Below, piece after piece: positions 1 through 10,530 of a DNA stretch of 40,196 nt. The position numbers and the translations under genes are program-made. This stretch comes from an uncultured Oxalobacteraceae bacterium (GTDB taxonomy: Bacteria > Pseudomonadota > Gammaproteobacteria > Burkholderiales > Burkholderiaceae_D), in assembly GCA_903914535.1 (NCBI GenBank), contig CAIWPG010000145.1:1-40196 (forward strand). Direction: 5' to 3'. Every line of letters starts with the position of its first letter. Position 1 is the first letter of the stretch. Under the pieces are notes generated by a model. The model ran no database searches, was not told where the DNA came from, and worked only from the letters and a program-made list of their open reading frames with translations.

Positions 1-382
1 CGGTAATGGTAGAACCGGATTTTTCTTTCCATTCCCACACTTTTTCAACAAATTTTTCACGACCCAGGTCATGACGAGACACTTTTTGTGCATCGAGCTG
101 ACGTTCCACCACAATTTGCGTAGCAATACCGGCATGATCGGTACCCGGTACCCAGGCAGTATTATGACCACGCATACGATAGTAACGCGTTAAACCATCC
201 ATAATTGTCTGGTTAAAGGCATGTCCCATGTGCAGGGTACCAGTAACGTTAGGCGGAGGTAACTGAATACAAAACGACGGCTTACCGGCGTCCATGGTGG
301 CGGCAAAATAGCCGCGCTGTTCCCACGCGCTGCGCCAGGTTTGTTCGATTTCCGCAGGCTCAAATGACTTTGCTAATTCCAT
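1..382 (-). CDS. valS: Valyl-tRNA synthetase, N-terminal part (runs off the window)
   Basis: Reverse complement from ATG at 382 reads [28 protein letters not shown]...[48 protein letters not shown], with class I HIGH-type motif (HMGH) typical of ValS. Confidence 0.96.
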   Translation of the reverse strand, partial: MELAKSFEPAEIEQTWRSAWEQRGYFAATMDAGKPSFCIQLPPPNVTGTLHMGHAFNQTIMDGLTRYYRMRGHNTAWVPGTDHAGIATQIVVERQLDAQKVSRHDLGREKFVEKVWEWKEKSGSTIT

Positions 383-689
383 AGTAGTGGTAGTTTTTTT
401 TAAACAGAAGAGGCCGATTATAAACCCAGACACCCGTAATGCGACGCCGGCCTGTGCCGCAAACAGAGGGAATATGAAATTTAGTTACTTGCTGATTAAA
501 ATCCACAAAATGTAAGACTCACGTAAAATTGCTTAAGAGAAAATTTCAACACTGTTGTTGAAATAATTTCAAATAAGCATTACCAACTGTATTTATTCAG
601 AATACGGCACAAGCACAATAAAAAACACAAGATCAACACGACACAAATAATTACATTAACACAACAAATAAATTGCCGGTAAATGAACA

Positions 690-1544
690 ATGAATATAAG
701 CACTAACGAAAACAAATTATTCCTCCCTTCCCTGGCACTGCTGGGCAGCCAGATTTCTGTCAACCTGGGAGCAGCAATTGCTAAAAATCTGTTCAGCGTC
801 ATCGGCGTCGAAGGCATGACAGCATACCGGGTCGGATTTGCAGCTCTGTTATTAATGGTGCTATTCCGTCCATGGCGTTTTCATCTGAATAAACGGGATG
901 CCCTGACACTGATCATCTACGGCACGGTACTGGGACTGATGAATTTACTTATTTACCGGGCGTTCAACCGGATACCGATCGGCATCGCTGTTGCCATTGA
1001 AGTCACCGGACCGCTGGCAGTAGCCATGCTGGCAACACGTCGGCGACGCGACCTTATTTCCATCACCTGTGCCATATTTGGCCTGTATCTGCTGCTGCCA
1101 CTGCACCAAAGCACCGGCCAGCTTGATCCCGCAGGTATCGCTTATGCATTCGGCGCAGCCTTATGCTGGGCTTTATATATTGTCTTTGGCAAACGTGCTT
1201 CTGTGTTACGCGGCGGACAAGCAGTGGCATGGGGCATGTTAATAGCGGCCGTAATTACTGTTCCGATAGGAATCGCTTACGCAGGCGCATCCTTACTCGC
1301 ACCTTCACTGATATTAACCGGACTAAGCATTGCAGTACTGTCCAGTGCATTTCCATATACGCTGGAAATTTTTGCATTGCGCGCATTACCGCAGGGTTTG
1401 TTTGGTATGCTCAGCAGTGCTGCCCCGGCGGTCAGCGCCCTGGCCGGCATGCTGATACTGGGAGAACATCTCAATAGCATGCAGTGGCTGGCCATTGCCT
1501 GCATTGTGGCTGCATCAGCATTCAGCACAGCAAGTGCAGAATAA
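690..1544 (+). CDS. rhtA: EamA/DMT-family transporter, RhtA-like (threonine/homoserine exporter)
   Basis: 284 aa, about 10 hydrophobic segments; GAAIAKNLFSVIGVEGMTAYRVGFAALLL and EVTGPLAVA resemble RhtA. Confidence 0.75.
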   Translation: MNISTNENKLFLPSLALLGSQISVNLGAAIAKNLFSVIGVEGMTAYRVGFAALLLMVLFRPWRFHLNKRDALTLIIYGTVLGLMNLLIYRAFNRIPIGIAVAIEVTGPLAVAMLATRRRRDLISITCAIFGLYLLLPLHQSTGQLDPAGIAYAFGAALCWALYIVFGKRASVLRGGQAVAWGMLIAAVITVPIGIAYAGASLLAPSLILTGLSIAVLSSAFPYTLEIFALRALPQGLFGMLSSAAPAVSALAGMLILGEHLNSMQWLAIACIVAASAFSTASAE

Positions 1545-1557
1545 CAAACAGCGATAA

Positions 1558-1584
1558 CGCAGTCCTGATCAAATCAGGACTGCG
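1558..1584 (+). terminator. Perfect 12-bp hairpin downstream of the EamA gene, possible terminator
   Basis: CGCAGTCCTGAT-CAA-ATCAGGACTGCG; no U-tract follows, so the terminator call is tentative. Confidence 0.45.
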
Positions 1585-1862
1585 CCTGCCAGCGTGTTCC
1601 ATACCAGGCAGACAGAATGCTTTCTTTAAAAAAAATTAATTCCCCCACAATTAATTACATAACATCGGATAATCAGTTTATCCCTGCTCTGGTACAATGC
1701 GGGGGATTAGGCTATTAAATCGGCTGGAATTAATGAAAATGCAATATTTATCTGACATGACAGGCTTAGTGCCGCATTCTGATTAATACTTGCCCCATGT
1801 CAAAACATCCCGATATAGTCCGGCCAAACTAATCAACCCACCACTATTCCATACTAAATACG

Positions 1863-2342
1863 ATGAAAATCTCTCAAGACACCGTTGTTAGCCTCAACTA
1901 CACCATGTATGACGACGAATCACGCATTATCGATAAAAATGCAGAACCGATTGTGTATTTGCATGGCGGCTACGACAACATTCTTCCTGCGGTAGAAGAT
2001 GCGCTGGAAGGCTGTACTGCCGGTGATTCCATTGATGTCAGCATGAGTGCTGATGAAGCCTTTGGTGAAGTTGATCCGCGTCTGGTACGTGAAGAAGATG
2101 TTGGCCTGTTTCCTCCAGATCTGGAAGTCGGTATGATGTTTGAAACACGCGACCCGGAAACAGAAGAAACCCATCAATTCCGCGTTACGCAGATTGATGC
2201 AGGCAAAGTCACGGTCGATGGCAATCATCCACTGGCCGGCATGGCAATCCGCTTTGAAGCACAAGTACTGGAAGTACGTGCTGCCAGCACAGAAGAAATT
2301 TCCCACGGCCATGTGCATGGCGCACACGGACATGAGCACTAA
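1863..2342 (+). CDS. slyD: FKBP-type peptidyl-prolyl cis-trans isomerase, SlyD-like
   Basis: FKBP/SlyD architecture (VSLNYTMYD..., LEGCTAGDSIDVSMSADEAFGEVDPRLV..., VDGNHPLAGM) with His-rich C-terminus HGHVHGAHGHEH. Confidence 0.92.
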   Translation: MKISQDTVVSLNYTMYDDESRIIDKNAEPIVYLHGGYDNILPAVEDALEGCTAGDSIDVSMSADEAFGEVDPRLVREEDVGLFPPDLEVGMMFETRDPETEETHQFRVTQIDAGKVTVDGNHPLAGMAIRFEAQVLEVRAASTEEISHGHVHGAHGHEH

Positions 2343-2344
2343 GA

Positions 2345-2647
2345 ATGAATTCTGGCAACAGCACGAACACTAAAGATCCGTATGTCGTGCTGGGCCTTGC
2401 CAGCACGGCCAGCCCCGACGACATCAAAAAAGCGTTCCGGCTGAAAGCATCGGAGTTTCACCCCGATAAAAATGCCTCCGCGCTGGCGCCAGGCAAATTT
2501 CGCGAGGTCAGACAGGCGTATGAGATCCTGTCCGACCCCGTTGCGCGTGCCGCTTTTGACGAAAACCGGCGCCGCAACCTGCTGGACTCACCGCTGGAAA
2601 CAGCCAGTGAGATTTGGACTAATTATGTATCAGGAGTATTAATTTGA
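2345..2647 (+). CDS. Small J-domain (DnaJ-like) protein
   Basis: DPYVVLGLASTASPDDIKKAFRLKASEFHPDKNA...FREVRQAYEILSDPVARAAFDENRR; HPD motif present. Starts 2 nt after the slyD stop. Confidence 0.9.
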   Translation: MNSGNSTNTKDPYVVLGLASTASPDDIKKAFRLKASEFHPDKNASALAPGKFREVRQAYEILSDPVARAAFDENRRRNLLDSPLETASEIWTNYVSGVLI

Positions 2648-3252
2648 AGTTGTCCCGCTTTTTTTCCGAACTCAAACTGGCCTACGATGCCGAACTAGAT
2701 GATCTGCGCAGCGATTCAGAGGGGAATAATGTCCTCAAAACCAGACTCAATGAAAAGCGTAAACAAGTTCCGCAATTGTTGATGATGCTAAAAAGCAACC
2801 CTGAAATGGTTGCAGTTGCATTTCATGGCGGAATGACATTTAAAAACACCATGGCAATGGAATCCCTGATTACCAAAGAATTCAGCAAATTACCATCCTG
2901 GAGCGTACTTCAGAAAGCGCTGATACTGGAACCGTGGGCACAAGCCTTAGCAACAACGGCACTCACCGACCCGGATGGGGCTGCATTTTTATGTACGGCC
3001 GCAGGATTGGAATACCTGAATAAAAGCGCACAATCACGTGCTGCCAGTCCCTCCAACGCGGAAGACGGGACGGATAACGATTTCGATGAACGCTATAACG
3101 ATAGCATCGATGAACATGACGATACCGAACGCAGCGATAATTACCTCGACTCGGACGAACGCATGGGCGATGAAGGCGAAGATACCGAACACGACCTGGA
3201 TCAGGCTGGCGCAGAATGGCTGGCAGAACAAGGATTTGACCGCAAAGAGTAG
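2644..3252 (+). CDS. Uncharacterised protein with acidic C-terminal region
   Basis: 202 aa ORF, TTG start overlapping the J-protein stop (TTGA); D/E-rich tail. No family recognised. Confidence 0.75.
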   Translation: MKLSRFFSELKLAYDAELDDLRSDSEGNNVLKTRLNEKRKQVPQLLMMLKSNPEMVAVAFHGGMTFKNTMAMESLITKEFSKLPSWSVLQKALILEPWAQALATTALTDPDGAAFLCTAAGLEYLNKSAQSRAASPSNAEDGTDNDFDERYNDSIDEHDDTERSDNYLDSDERMGDEGEDTEHDLDQAGAEWLAEQGFDRKE

Positions 3253-3391
3253 GCAGGCTTATCTCATCATGGTCAGAAACGGTCAGTGAAAAAACCTGAC
3301 CGGTTCACCCGGCAGCCCGTTCCGCCTATCCGTCAGCAACCTTTTTTAAATACAGTTAGCCGACACCAGACAAAACTAAGCAAGGAAAAAA

Positions 3392-4162
3392 ATGAACACT
3401 CCCGCACTCCTCAAAGCGCAAAGCCTGGTTAACGCTGGTGATATCGTCGGTGCTGAATCGGCGCTGGCCAATCTGGCAGAAACTGAAGGTGATCACGCTC
3501 TGGTTGAAGCACTGGATCATTTTCCTGCCAAAGATTTACTGGCTATTATTCGCGAATACGATTGCTCTAAAGAATCACTGGTGAATCTGCTCGTTACGCC
3601 AGAACAATTTGCTCAGGCCGTCGTACTGGAAAAGCGTTACGCTGATTTAAGCCACGAACAATTACGCGGCATGATTAATTCCGTCATTTTTCGTGATGAC
3701 GCAGATCCGGCAGAATTCTTATATGCCATCAGTGAAGTTGATGGCGGTTACGATGCATTAGCCGATTACCTGTCCGAACGTACCCAGCGTATTGAATATT
3801 TTTACCGCTATGCCACCTTCGATCTGTTTGAGTACGGCGACGATGCAAAAACACAAGCCATAGACGATGATTTGCTCAACCTGACACGGGAATCCGAATC
3901 ACAGTCATCACCGCTGGATATGACAAATGCAGAAGATCACGACTGGATGGAAGTCACGTGTATTTTACGTTACCAGCATCCGGATATTTTCCGTGAAGTA
4001 CTACTGAAACTACGTGCACGCCTGAAAAAAGAATTGGCACAACAAGAAGCCTTTATGGAGTCTATTGATGAATTGCCCGAAGGCGTACTGGACAACGACA
4101 AACCGATGCCAACACAAGACAGACCCGATTTTACCGGTTTAGAAGAAGAGTCCGCACTTTGA
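3392..4162 (+). CDS. Uncharacterised protein
   Basis: 256 aa ORF; upstream AAGGAAAAAA as RBS; N-terminus ALLKAQSLVNAGDIVGAESALANLAETEGDHALVEAL suggests helical-repeat character. No family recognised. Confidence 0.82.
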   Translation: MNTPALLKAQSLVNAGDIVGAESALANLAETEGDHALVEALDHFPAKDLLAIIREYDCSKESLVNLLVTPEQFAQAVVLEKRYADLSHEQLRGMINSVIFRDDADPAEFLYAISEVDGGYDALADYLSERTQRIEYFYRYATFDLFEYGDDAKTQAIDDDLLNLTRESESQSSPLDMTNAEDHDWMEVTCILRYQHPDIFREVLLKLRARLKKELAQQEAFMESIDELPEGVLDNDKPMPTQDRPDFTGLEEESAL

Positions 4163-5391
4163 TTCCAGCCAATTTCCAGCTTGCCGCCTTTGAAGACCGG
4201 CCTTTCTTTGAACAGGCGCTGCGCTTCGGCGTGCAAAAAAAGATCATCAGCGCAGAAAAAATCGAAGCGATCAGTATTGAAGCGCCCAAGGGCATCGTGC
4301 AAATTGCCGCTGCCTTTGGCAGCCAGTACCTGCGTCCGGAAATTGAACTGGCCCGGCAACGCATCGTTAATTTAGCCAGCCTGTATCTGGATGAAACAGC
4401 TGATGGCAATCTGGAAATTGCCGCTAAACTCATTCAGGACAATACCTTTCTGAGTTTATCTCGCGGCGGCTCCAATTTACTAAAAGCACTGTTTGCCCTG
4501 CCGGAATATGCAGTTGTCGGCCTGACTGAAAAAGGCCGGATAGAAGATTTTTTAGAATACTGGTCCCGCAAAAATACCCGGCAAGAATACCAAAGCACCA
4601 AACTCCAGCGCCAGCATAATCAGCTGGAAATTGCCCTGGCATTAAAACTGGCACGTACGCTGGGAGTACCGGCTAATGATTTTAAAGAACAGCACAGCGA
4701 AGCCGATGCGGTCATACGCAGTGCGCTGCTCATTCATTTGCAAAAAAAATTACCAGCCAATTCACGCTGTTTCAACCAGATTGAATTTGCCACCCTGCTC
4801 ACCGTCACCCGCAGCAAGGGCACAAGAAAAACCGCCAAATTTTCCGGCCTTATTGCCGGACAGGACCCGTTTTCTGCTGCGGAGCAAGACATCATCGCCC
4901 GCTTACAACGCGATATTCTGGAACACGATTTACCCAAAATTCAAGACAATGACCTGTCTCTGGATCAACTCATCAGTCAAATCAAAGATCGCTATTTCAT
5001 TCGCGATAATGATATGGAAGATACGGCCAGTTACGACGCGCTGGTTTCTAAAGAGTGGAGCAAATTCACTAAGGGAAAAAATGACATCGATACGATACTG
5101 ACCTTGTTACTCTGCATGGCATCCGGTGTGACGGCAAAAACCAGTCTGACCGAAAAAGCCGCAAAAACCCTGGTTAAAAAGGTGCGTAAAGATGGCTTTA
5201 ATACCGAACTGGCCAGTGACTTTATCAGGCAACACGCCCCGCACGAGAAACAAGCCAGCCTGATGGAAGACTGGGTCGATTTCGCACACGATGTTCACAT
5301 CTATTTACTCGACGACTGGGATAGCAATTTATACGGCGCAATGCGGTTTTTGCAAGAAAACTGCACGATTGAAAAAGCAAGCGGCACATAG
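4159..5391 (+). CDS. Uncharacterised protein
   Basis: 410 aa ORF, TTG start overlapping the previous stop (TTGA). No family recognised by eye. Confidence 0.78.
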   Translation: MIPANFQLAAFEDRPFFEQALRFGVQKKIISAEKIEAISIEAPKGIVQIAAAFGSQYLRPEIELARQRIVNLASLYLDETADGNLEIAAKLIQDNTFLSLSRGGSNLLKALFALPEYAVVGLTEKGRIEDFLEYWSRKNTRQEYQSTKLQRQHNQLEIALALKLARTLGVPANDFKEQHSEADAVIRSALLIHLQKKLPANSRCFNQIEFATLLTVTRSKGTRKTAKFSGLIAGQDPFSAAEQDIIARLQRDILEHDLPKIQDNDLSLDQLISQIKDRYFIRDNDMEDTASYDALVSKEWSKFTKGKNDIDTILTLLLCMASGVTAKTSLTEKAAKTLVKKVRKDGFNTELASDFIRQHAPHEKQASLMEDWVDFAHDVHIYLLDDWDSNLYGAMRFLQENCTIEKASGT

Positions 5392-5430
5392 AAGAAGATT
5401 CCTTTCATACACCAGATCAGAAATTATCGC

Positions 5431-5436
5431 TATAAT
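5431..5436 (+). promoter_or_regulatory. Candidate -10 element of the thiC transcript
   Basis: TATAAT located about 20 nt upstream of the TPP aptamer; no strong -35 seen. Confidence 0.45.
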
Positions 5437-5455
5437 ACGCAGTCAGTACCGAATA

Positions 5456-7632
<2,177 letters not shown>

Positions 7633-7636
7633 TGGA

Positions 7637-7846
7637 GTGACTATGGAAATCACTCTTAACGGCGCAGCACACCAGATAAACCAGCTTGTTTATTCGCTGG
7701 CCGATCTGGTTGCCGCCTTAAATTTATCAGAAAAAGCGATTGCCGTCGCAGTCAACCGCAGCATCATTCCCCGTCAGCAATGGGAACAACATCAATTGCA
7801 GGCGCAGGATATAGTTGATGTGGTGCGGGCAATCGGCGGCGGCTGA
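7637..7846 (+). CDS. thiS: Sulfur carrier protein ThiS
   Basis: 69 aa, ubiquitin-like, C-terminal VDVVRAIGGG diglycine. Confidence 0.95.
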   Translation: MTMEITLNGAAHQINQLVYSLADLVAALNLSEKAIAVAVNRSIIPRQQWEQHQLQAQDIVDVVRAIGGG

Positions 7847-7854
7847 CGATAAAA

Positions 7855-7914
7855 CCACCCCGGTTCCGGAGCCGCGCAAGCTGCGGCTGCGGCTGCGGCT
7901 CCAGAACCGGGTGG
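7855..7914 (+). other. Long intercistronic stem-loop between thiS and thiG
   Basis: CCACC(C)CGGTTCCGGAGCCGC ... GCGGCTCCAGAACCGGGTGG, near-perfect arms, GCTGCGGCTGCGG loop. Confidence 0.8.
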
Positions 7915-7997
7915 CAGAACCCATACCTACAACACGCACAAAAAACACCTTACATCAATAATTCAACACAGCAAGTTTTCCCTTTACAGGAATGCAC

Positions 7998-8786
7998 ATG
8001 TCTCAAGAAATCACCGGACTGACTATCGCTGGCACCACCTACTCTTCCCGGCTATTAGTGGGCAGTGGAAAATACCGCGACCTGGAACAAACCCGTCTGG
8101 CAACAGAAGCCAGTGGCGCCTCTATCATTACCGTGGCAATTCGCCGGGTAAATATTGGCCAGGACCCCAATGCACCCAGCCTGCTCGATGTAGTTCCGCC
8201 GTCACGCTACACCATACTGCCCAACTCGGCCGGATGCTATAACGCCGCCGATGCCGTCTACACGCTGCAACTGGGACGTGAGTTACTCAATGGTCATAAA
8301 CTGTGTAAACTGGAAGTATTAGGCGATGAAAAAAGCCTGTTTCCCAATATGCCTGAGACCTTAAAAGCAGCAGAAACACTGGTCAAAGATGGTTTTGATG
8401 TCATGGTGTATTGCAGCGATGATCCGATTCAGGCCAAACTGCTGGAAGAGATCGGCTGCGTCGCAATTATGCCGCTCGCCTCACTGATCGGCTCGGGCAT
8501 GGGTATTTTAAATCCCTGGAATCTGTCGCTCATTATTCAGCAAGCCCGTGTTCCGGTCCTGGTGGATGCCGGCGTAGGCACCGCATCTGACGCTGCAATT
8601 GCAATGGAACTGGGCTGCGACGGTGTACTGATGAACAGTGCCATCGCCGGAGCACAGGACCCGGTCCGTATGGCCCGTGCCATGCGTCTGGCAGTCGAAG
8701 CAGGACGGGAAGCCTTTTTAGCAGGTCGCATCCCCAAACGTTTCAGCGCCTCGGCATCATCACCACTGGCAGGACGCGTCGTTTAA
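7998..8786 (+). CDS. thiG: Thiazole synthase ThiG
   Basis: [87 protein letters not shown]. The ORF track starts at 7992; ATG at 7998 is better placed relative to AGGA. Confidence 0.96.
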   Translation: MSQEITGLTIAGTTYSSRLLVGSGKYRDLEQTRLATEASGASIITVAIRRVNIGQDPNAPSLLDVVPPSRYTILPNSAGCYNAADAVYTLQLGRELLNGHKLCKLEVLGDEKSLFPNMPETLKAAETLVKDGFDVMVYCSDDPIQAKLLEEIGCVAIMPLASLIGSGMGILNPWNLSLIIQQARVPVLVDAGVGTASDAAIAMELGCDGVLMNSAIAGAQDPVRMARAMRLAVEAGREAFLAGRIPKRFSASASSPLAGRVV

Positions 8787-8801
8787 ACGGCATGATAATA
8801 A

Positions 8802-8838
8802 GACTATCACCGCAGACTATCACCGCAGACTATCGCAG
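8802..8838. repeat. Short tandem repeat, 13-bp unit GACTATCACCGCA (2 copies plus a partial)
   Basis: Read directly in the thiG-thiD spacer. Confidence 0.9.
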
Positions 8839-8875
8839 CAGGCTCTCATCCCAGGCCATCACAACTGATCGTGAT

Positions 8876-8909
8876 GCCTGCTTCCCAGCCTGCTTCCCAG
8901 CCCGCTTTC
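8876..8909. repeat. Short tandem repeat, 12-bp unit GCCTGCTTCCCA (2 copies plus a degenerate third)
   Basis: Read directly in the thiG-thiD spacer. Confidence 0.9.
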
Positions 8910-8978
8910 TGCCCTGTTGATTATGTATGTCATCCTGTTACGCTTATCCTTATTTAATTCAGAAAAAATATAAACTCC

Positions 8979-9794
8979 ATGCAAAGAGCGAGTGTTTTAG
9001 TTTTTGCCGGCAGTGACCCCAGTGGCGGTGCAGGCATACAAGCCGATATTGAAGCCATCGCCGCTCAGGGTGCGCACGCACTGCCCATCATTACCGCACT
9101 GACGGTACAAGACAATGACAGGGTGTATGCAGTGCATCCGGTAGCCGCCGGCATCATGCTGCATCAGGCGCAGGTATTAACCGACAAAATACCCATAGCG
9201 GCGATCAAAATCGGCATTATTGCCAGCAAAATCAATGCACAAGCCATCGCTGACTGGATTATCAGCTACAAAAAAAACCACCCGGCACTCCCTGTCATTC
9301 TTGATCCGGTACTGGCTTCCGGTCACGGCGATGCGCTGGCAGTAGAAAATGCGGCAGAAGCCCTGCTACCGCTGCTACGGATTGCGACCCTGATCACCCC
9401 CAATTTACCAGAGGCAGCGGCACTCTGTACCAACACAACTGATTTATCCGCACAGGCACAGCACCTGTTCTCGTACGGTGCCAGGGATATATTCATCAAA
9501 GGCGGGCATGGCAATGCTAATGTTATTACTAATAGCTGGTTTCATCAGCCGCACACAACACAGGGTGCAGCACAGCTAAACACCTGGCAATGGCCACGTC
9601 TGGAAGGTGCATTTCATGGCAGCGGCTGTACCCTGGCGGCCGCCATCGCTGCGCAACTTGCCAACGGACAGCCAATGTCAGCGGCGTTACAGGAAGCTCA
9701 GCTATATTGCCAGCACAGCCTGGCACAGGCGTACAGCATCTGCCCCGGTCAACGTATCCCCGACCGCAAACCAACAACACCTTATTCTGCATAA
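8979..9794 (+). CDS. thiD: Hydroxymethylpyrimidine/phosphomethylpyrimidine kinase
   Basis: VLVFAGSDPSGGAGIQADIEAIAAQGAHALPIITALTVQ, ILDPVLASGHGDAL, LITPNLPEAAALC, FHGSGCTLAAAIAA. Confidence 0.95.
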   Translation: MQRASVLVFAGSDPSGGAGIQADIEAIAAQGAHALPIITALTVQDNDRVYAVHPVAAGIMLHQAQVLTDKIPIAAIKIGIIASKINAQAIADWIISYKKNHPALPVILDPVLASGHGDALAVENAAEALLPLLRIATLITPNLPEAAALCTNTTDLSAQAQHLFSYGARDIFIKGGHGNANVITNSWFHQPHTTQGAAQLNTWQWPRLEGAFHGSGCTLAAAIAAQLANGQPMSAALQEAQLYCQHSLAQAYSICPGQRIPDRKPTTPYSA

Positions 9795-9797
9795 ATC

Positions 9798-10460
9798 ATG
9801 ACGACCTCCTCCGACACCTTTGCAACAATGACACCAGGCACGCCACTTCACGGACTCTACCTGGTGACCCCCGATTGGGACGATACGGAAAAATTAGTCG
9901 CCATCAGCGAACTGGCCTTACAAGGCGGCGCGTCTTTACTGCAATACCGTCACAAAACTGCCGGTGCACAATTACGCTTAACACAGGCCACCGCCCTGCT
10001 GGCCTTGTGCCGCCGCTATCAGCGCCCGTTCATCATCAATGATCATGTTGATCTGTGCCTGACGCTGAATGCCGACGGTATTCACGTCGGCGGAACAGAT
10101 GCCTCCGTCGCGCAGGTACGTGCACTGGTCGGCCCGGATAAAATCGTCGGTGCTTCCTGTTACGGTGATTTACAACTGGCGCACACAGCGCAACAGCAAG
10201 GTGCCAGCTATGTGGCATTTGGTGGGTTCTATCCGTCTCGTATTAAAAAATACCCGGTAACAACATCCCCTGATATTGTCACGCAAGCCGCTGCCGCCAT
10301 CGCGTTACCTAATGTAGTCATTGGCGGCATGACGCTGGAAAATTCAACACCACTGATCGCAGCCGGAGCCAACATGGTCGCTGCCATCAGCAGTATCTAT
10401 TTTGCCGCCGATCCGCGTGCAGCAGCACAAGAATTTAGCAGCTTGTTTAAAATACCTTAA
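9798..10460 (+). CDS. thiE: Thiamine-phosphate synthase ThiE
   Basis: GLYLVTPDWDDTEKL, GGASLLQYRHK, FIINDHVDLCLTLNADGIHVGGTDAS, IVGASCYGDL, YVAFGGFYPSRIKK. Confidence 0.95.
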   Translation: MTTSSDTFATMTPGTPLHGLYLVTPDWDDTEKLVAISELALQGGASLLQYRHKTAGAQLRLTQATALLALCRRYQRPFIINDHVDLCLTLNADGIHVGGTDASVAQVRALVGPDKIVGASCYGDLQLAHTAQQQGASYVAFGGFYPSRIKKYPVTTSPDIVTQAAAAIALPNVVIGGMTLENSTPLIAAGANMVAAISSIYFAADPRAAAQEFSSLFKIP

Positions 10461-10495
10461 TAAACAAGTAAAAAGCGATAGGGGTTCAACACGCA

Positions 10496-10524
10496 TTCAG
10501 TCCCGCAACGCTATCCCGTATAAT
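10496..10524 (+). promoter_or_regulatory. Candidate sigma-70 promoter for the helicase gene
   Basis: TTCAGT - 17 nt - TATAAT (10519-10524), 6 nt before ATG at 10531. Confidence 0.5.
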
Positions 10525-10530
10525 CACGGG

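Noticed and set aside
1163-1477. 104-aa ORF in an alternative frame within the exporter gene
   Set aside because: Overlaps a well-supported CDS; composition looks like a shadow ORF. The same applies to most short ORFs opposite or within thi, pet, tat and his genes.
3034-3231. 65-aa hydrophobic ORF antisense to the acidic-tail gene
   Set aside because: It is the reverse translation of a GAT/GAA-rich stretch and has no independent support.
9590-10042. 150-aa ORF overlapping thiD and thiE
   Set aside because: Frame-shifted shadow of two clear thi genes.
10442-10468. CTTGTTTA/TAAACAAG hairpin at the thiE stop as a terminator
   Set aside because: AT-rich, 10-nt loop, no U-tract; weak.
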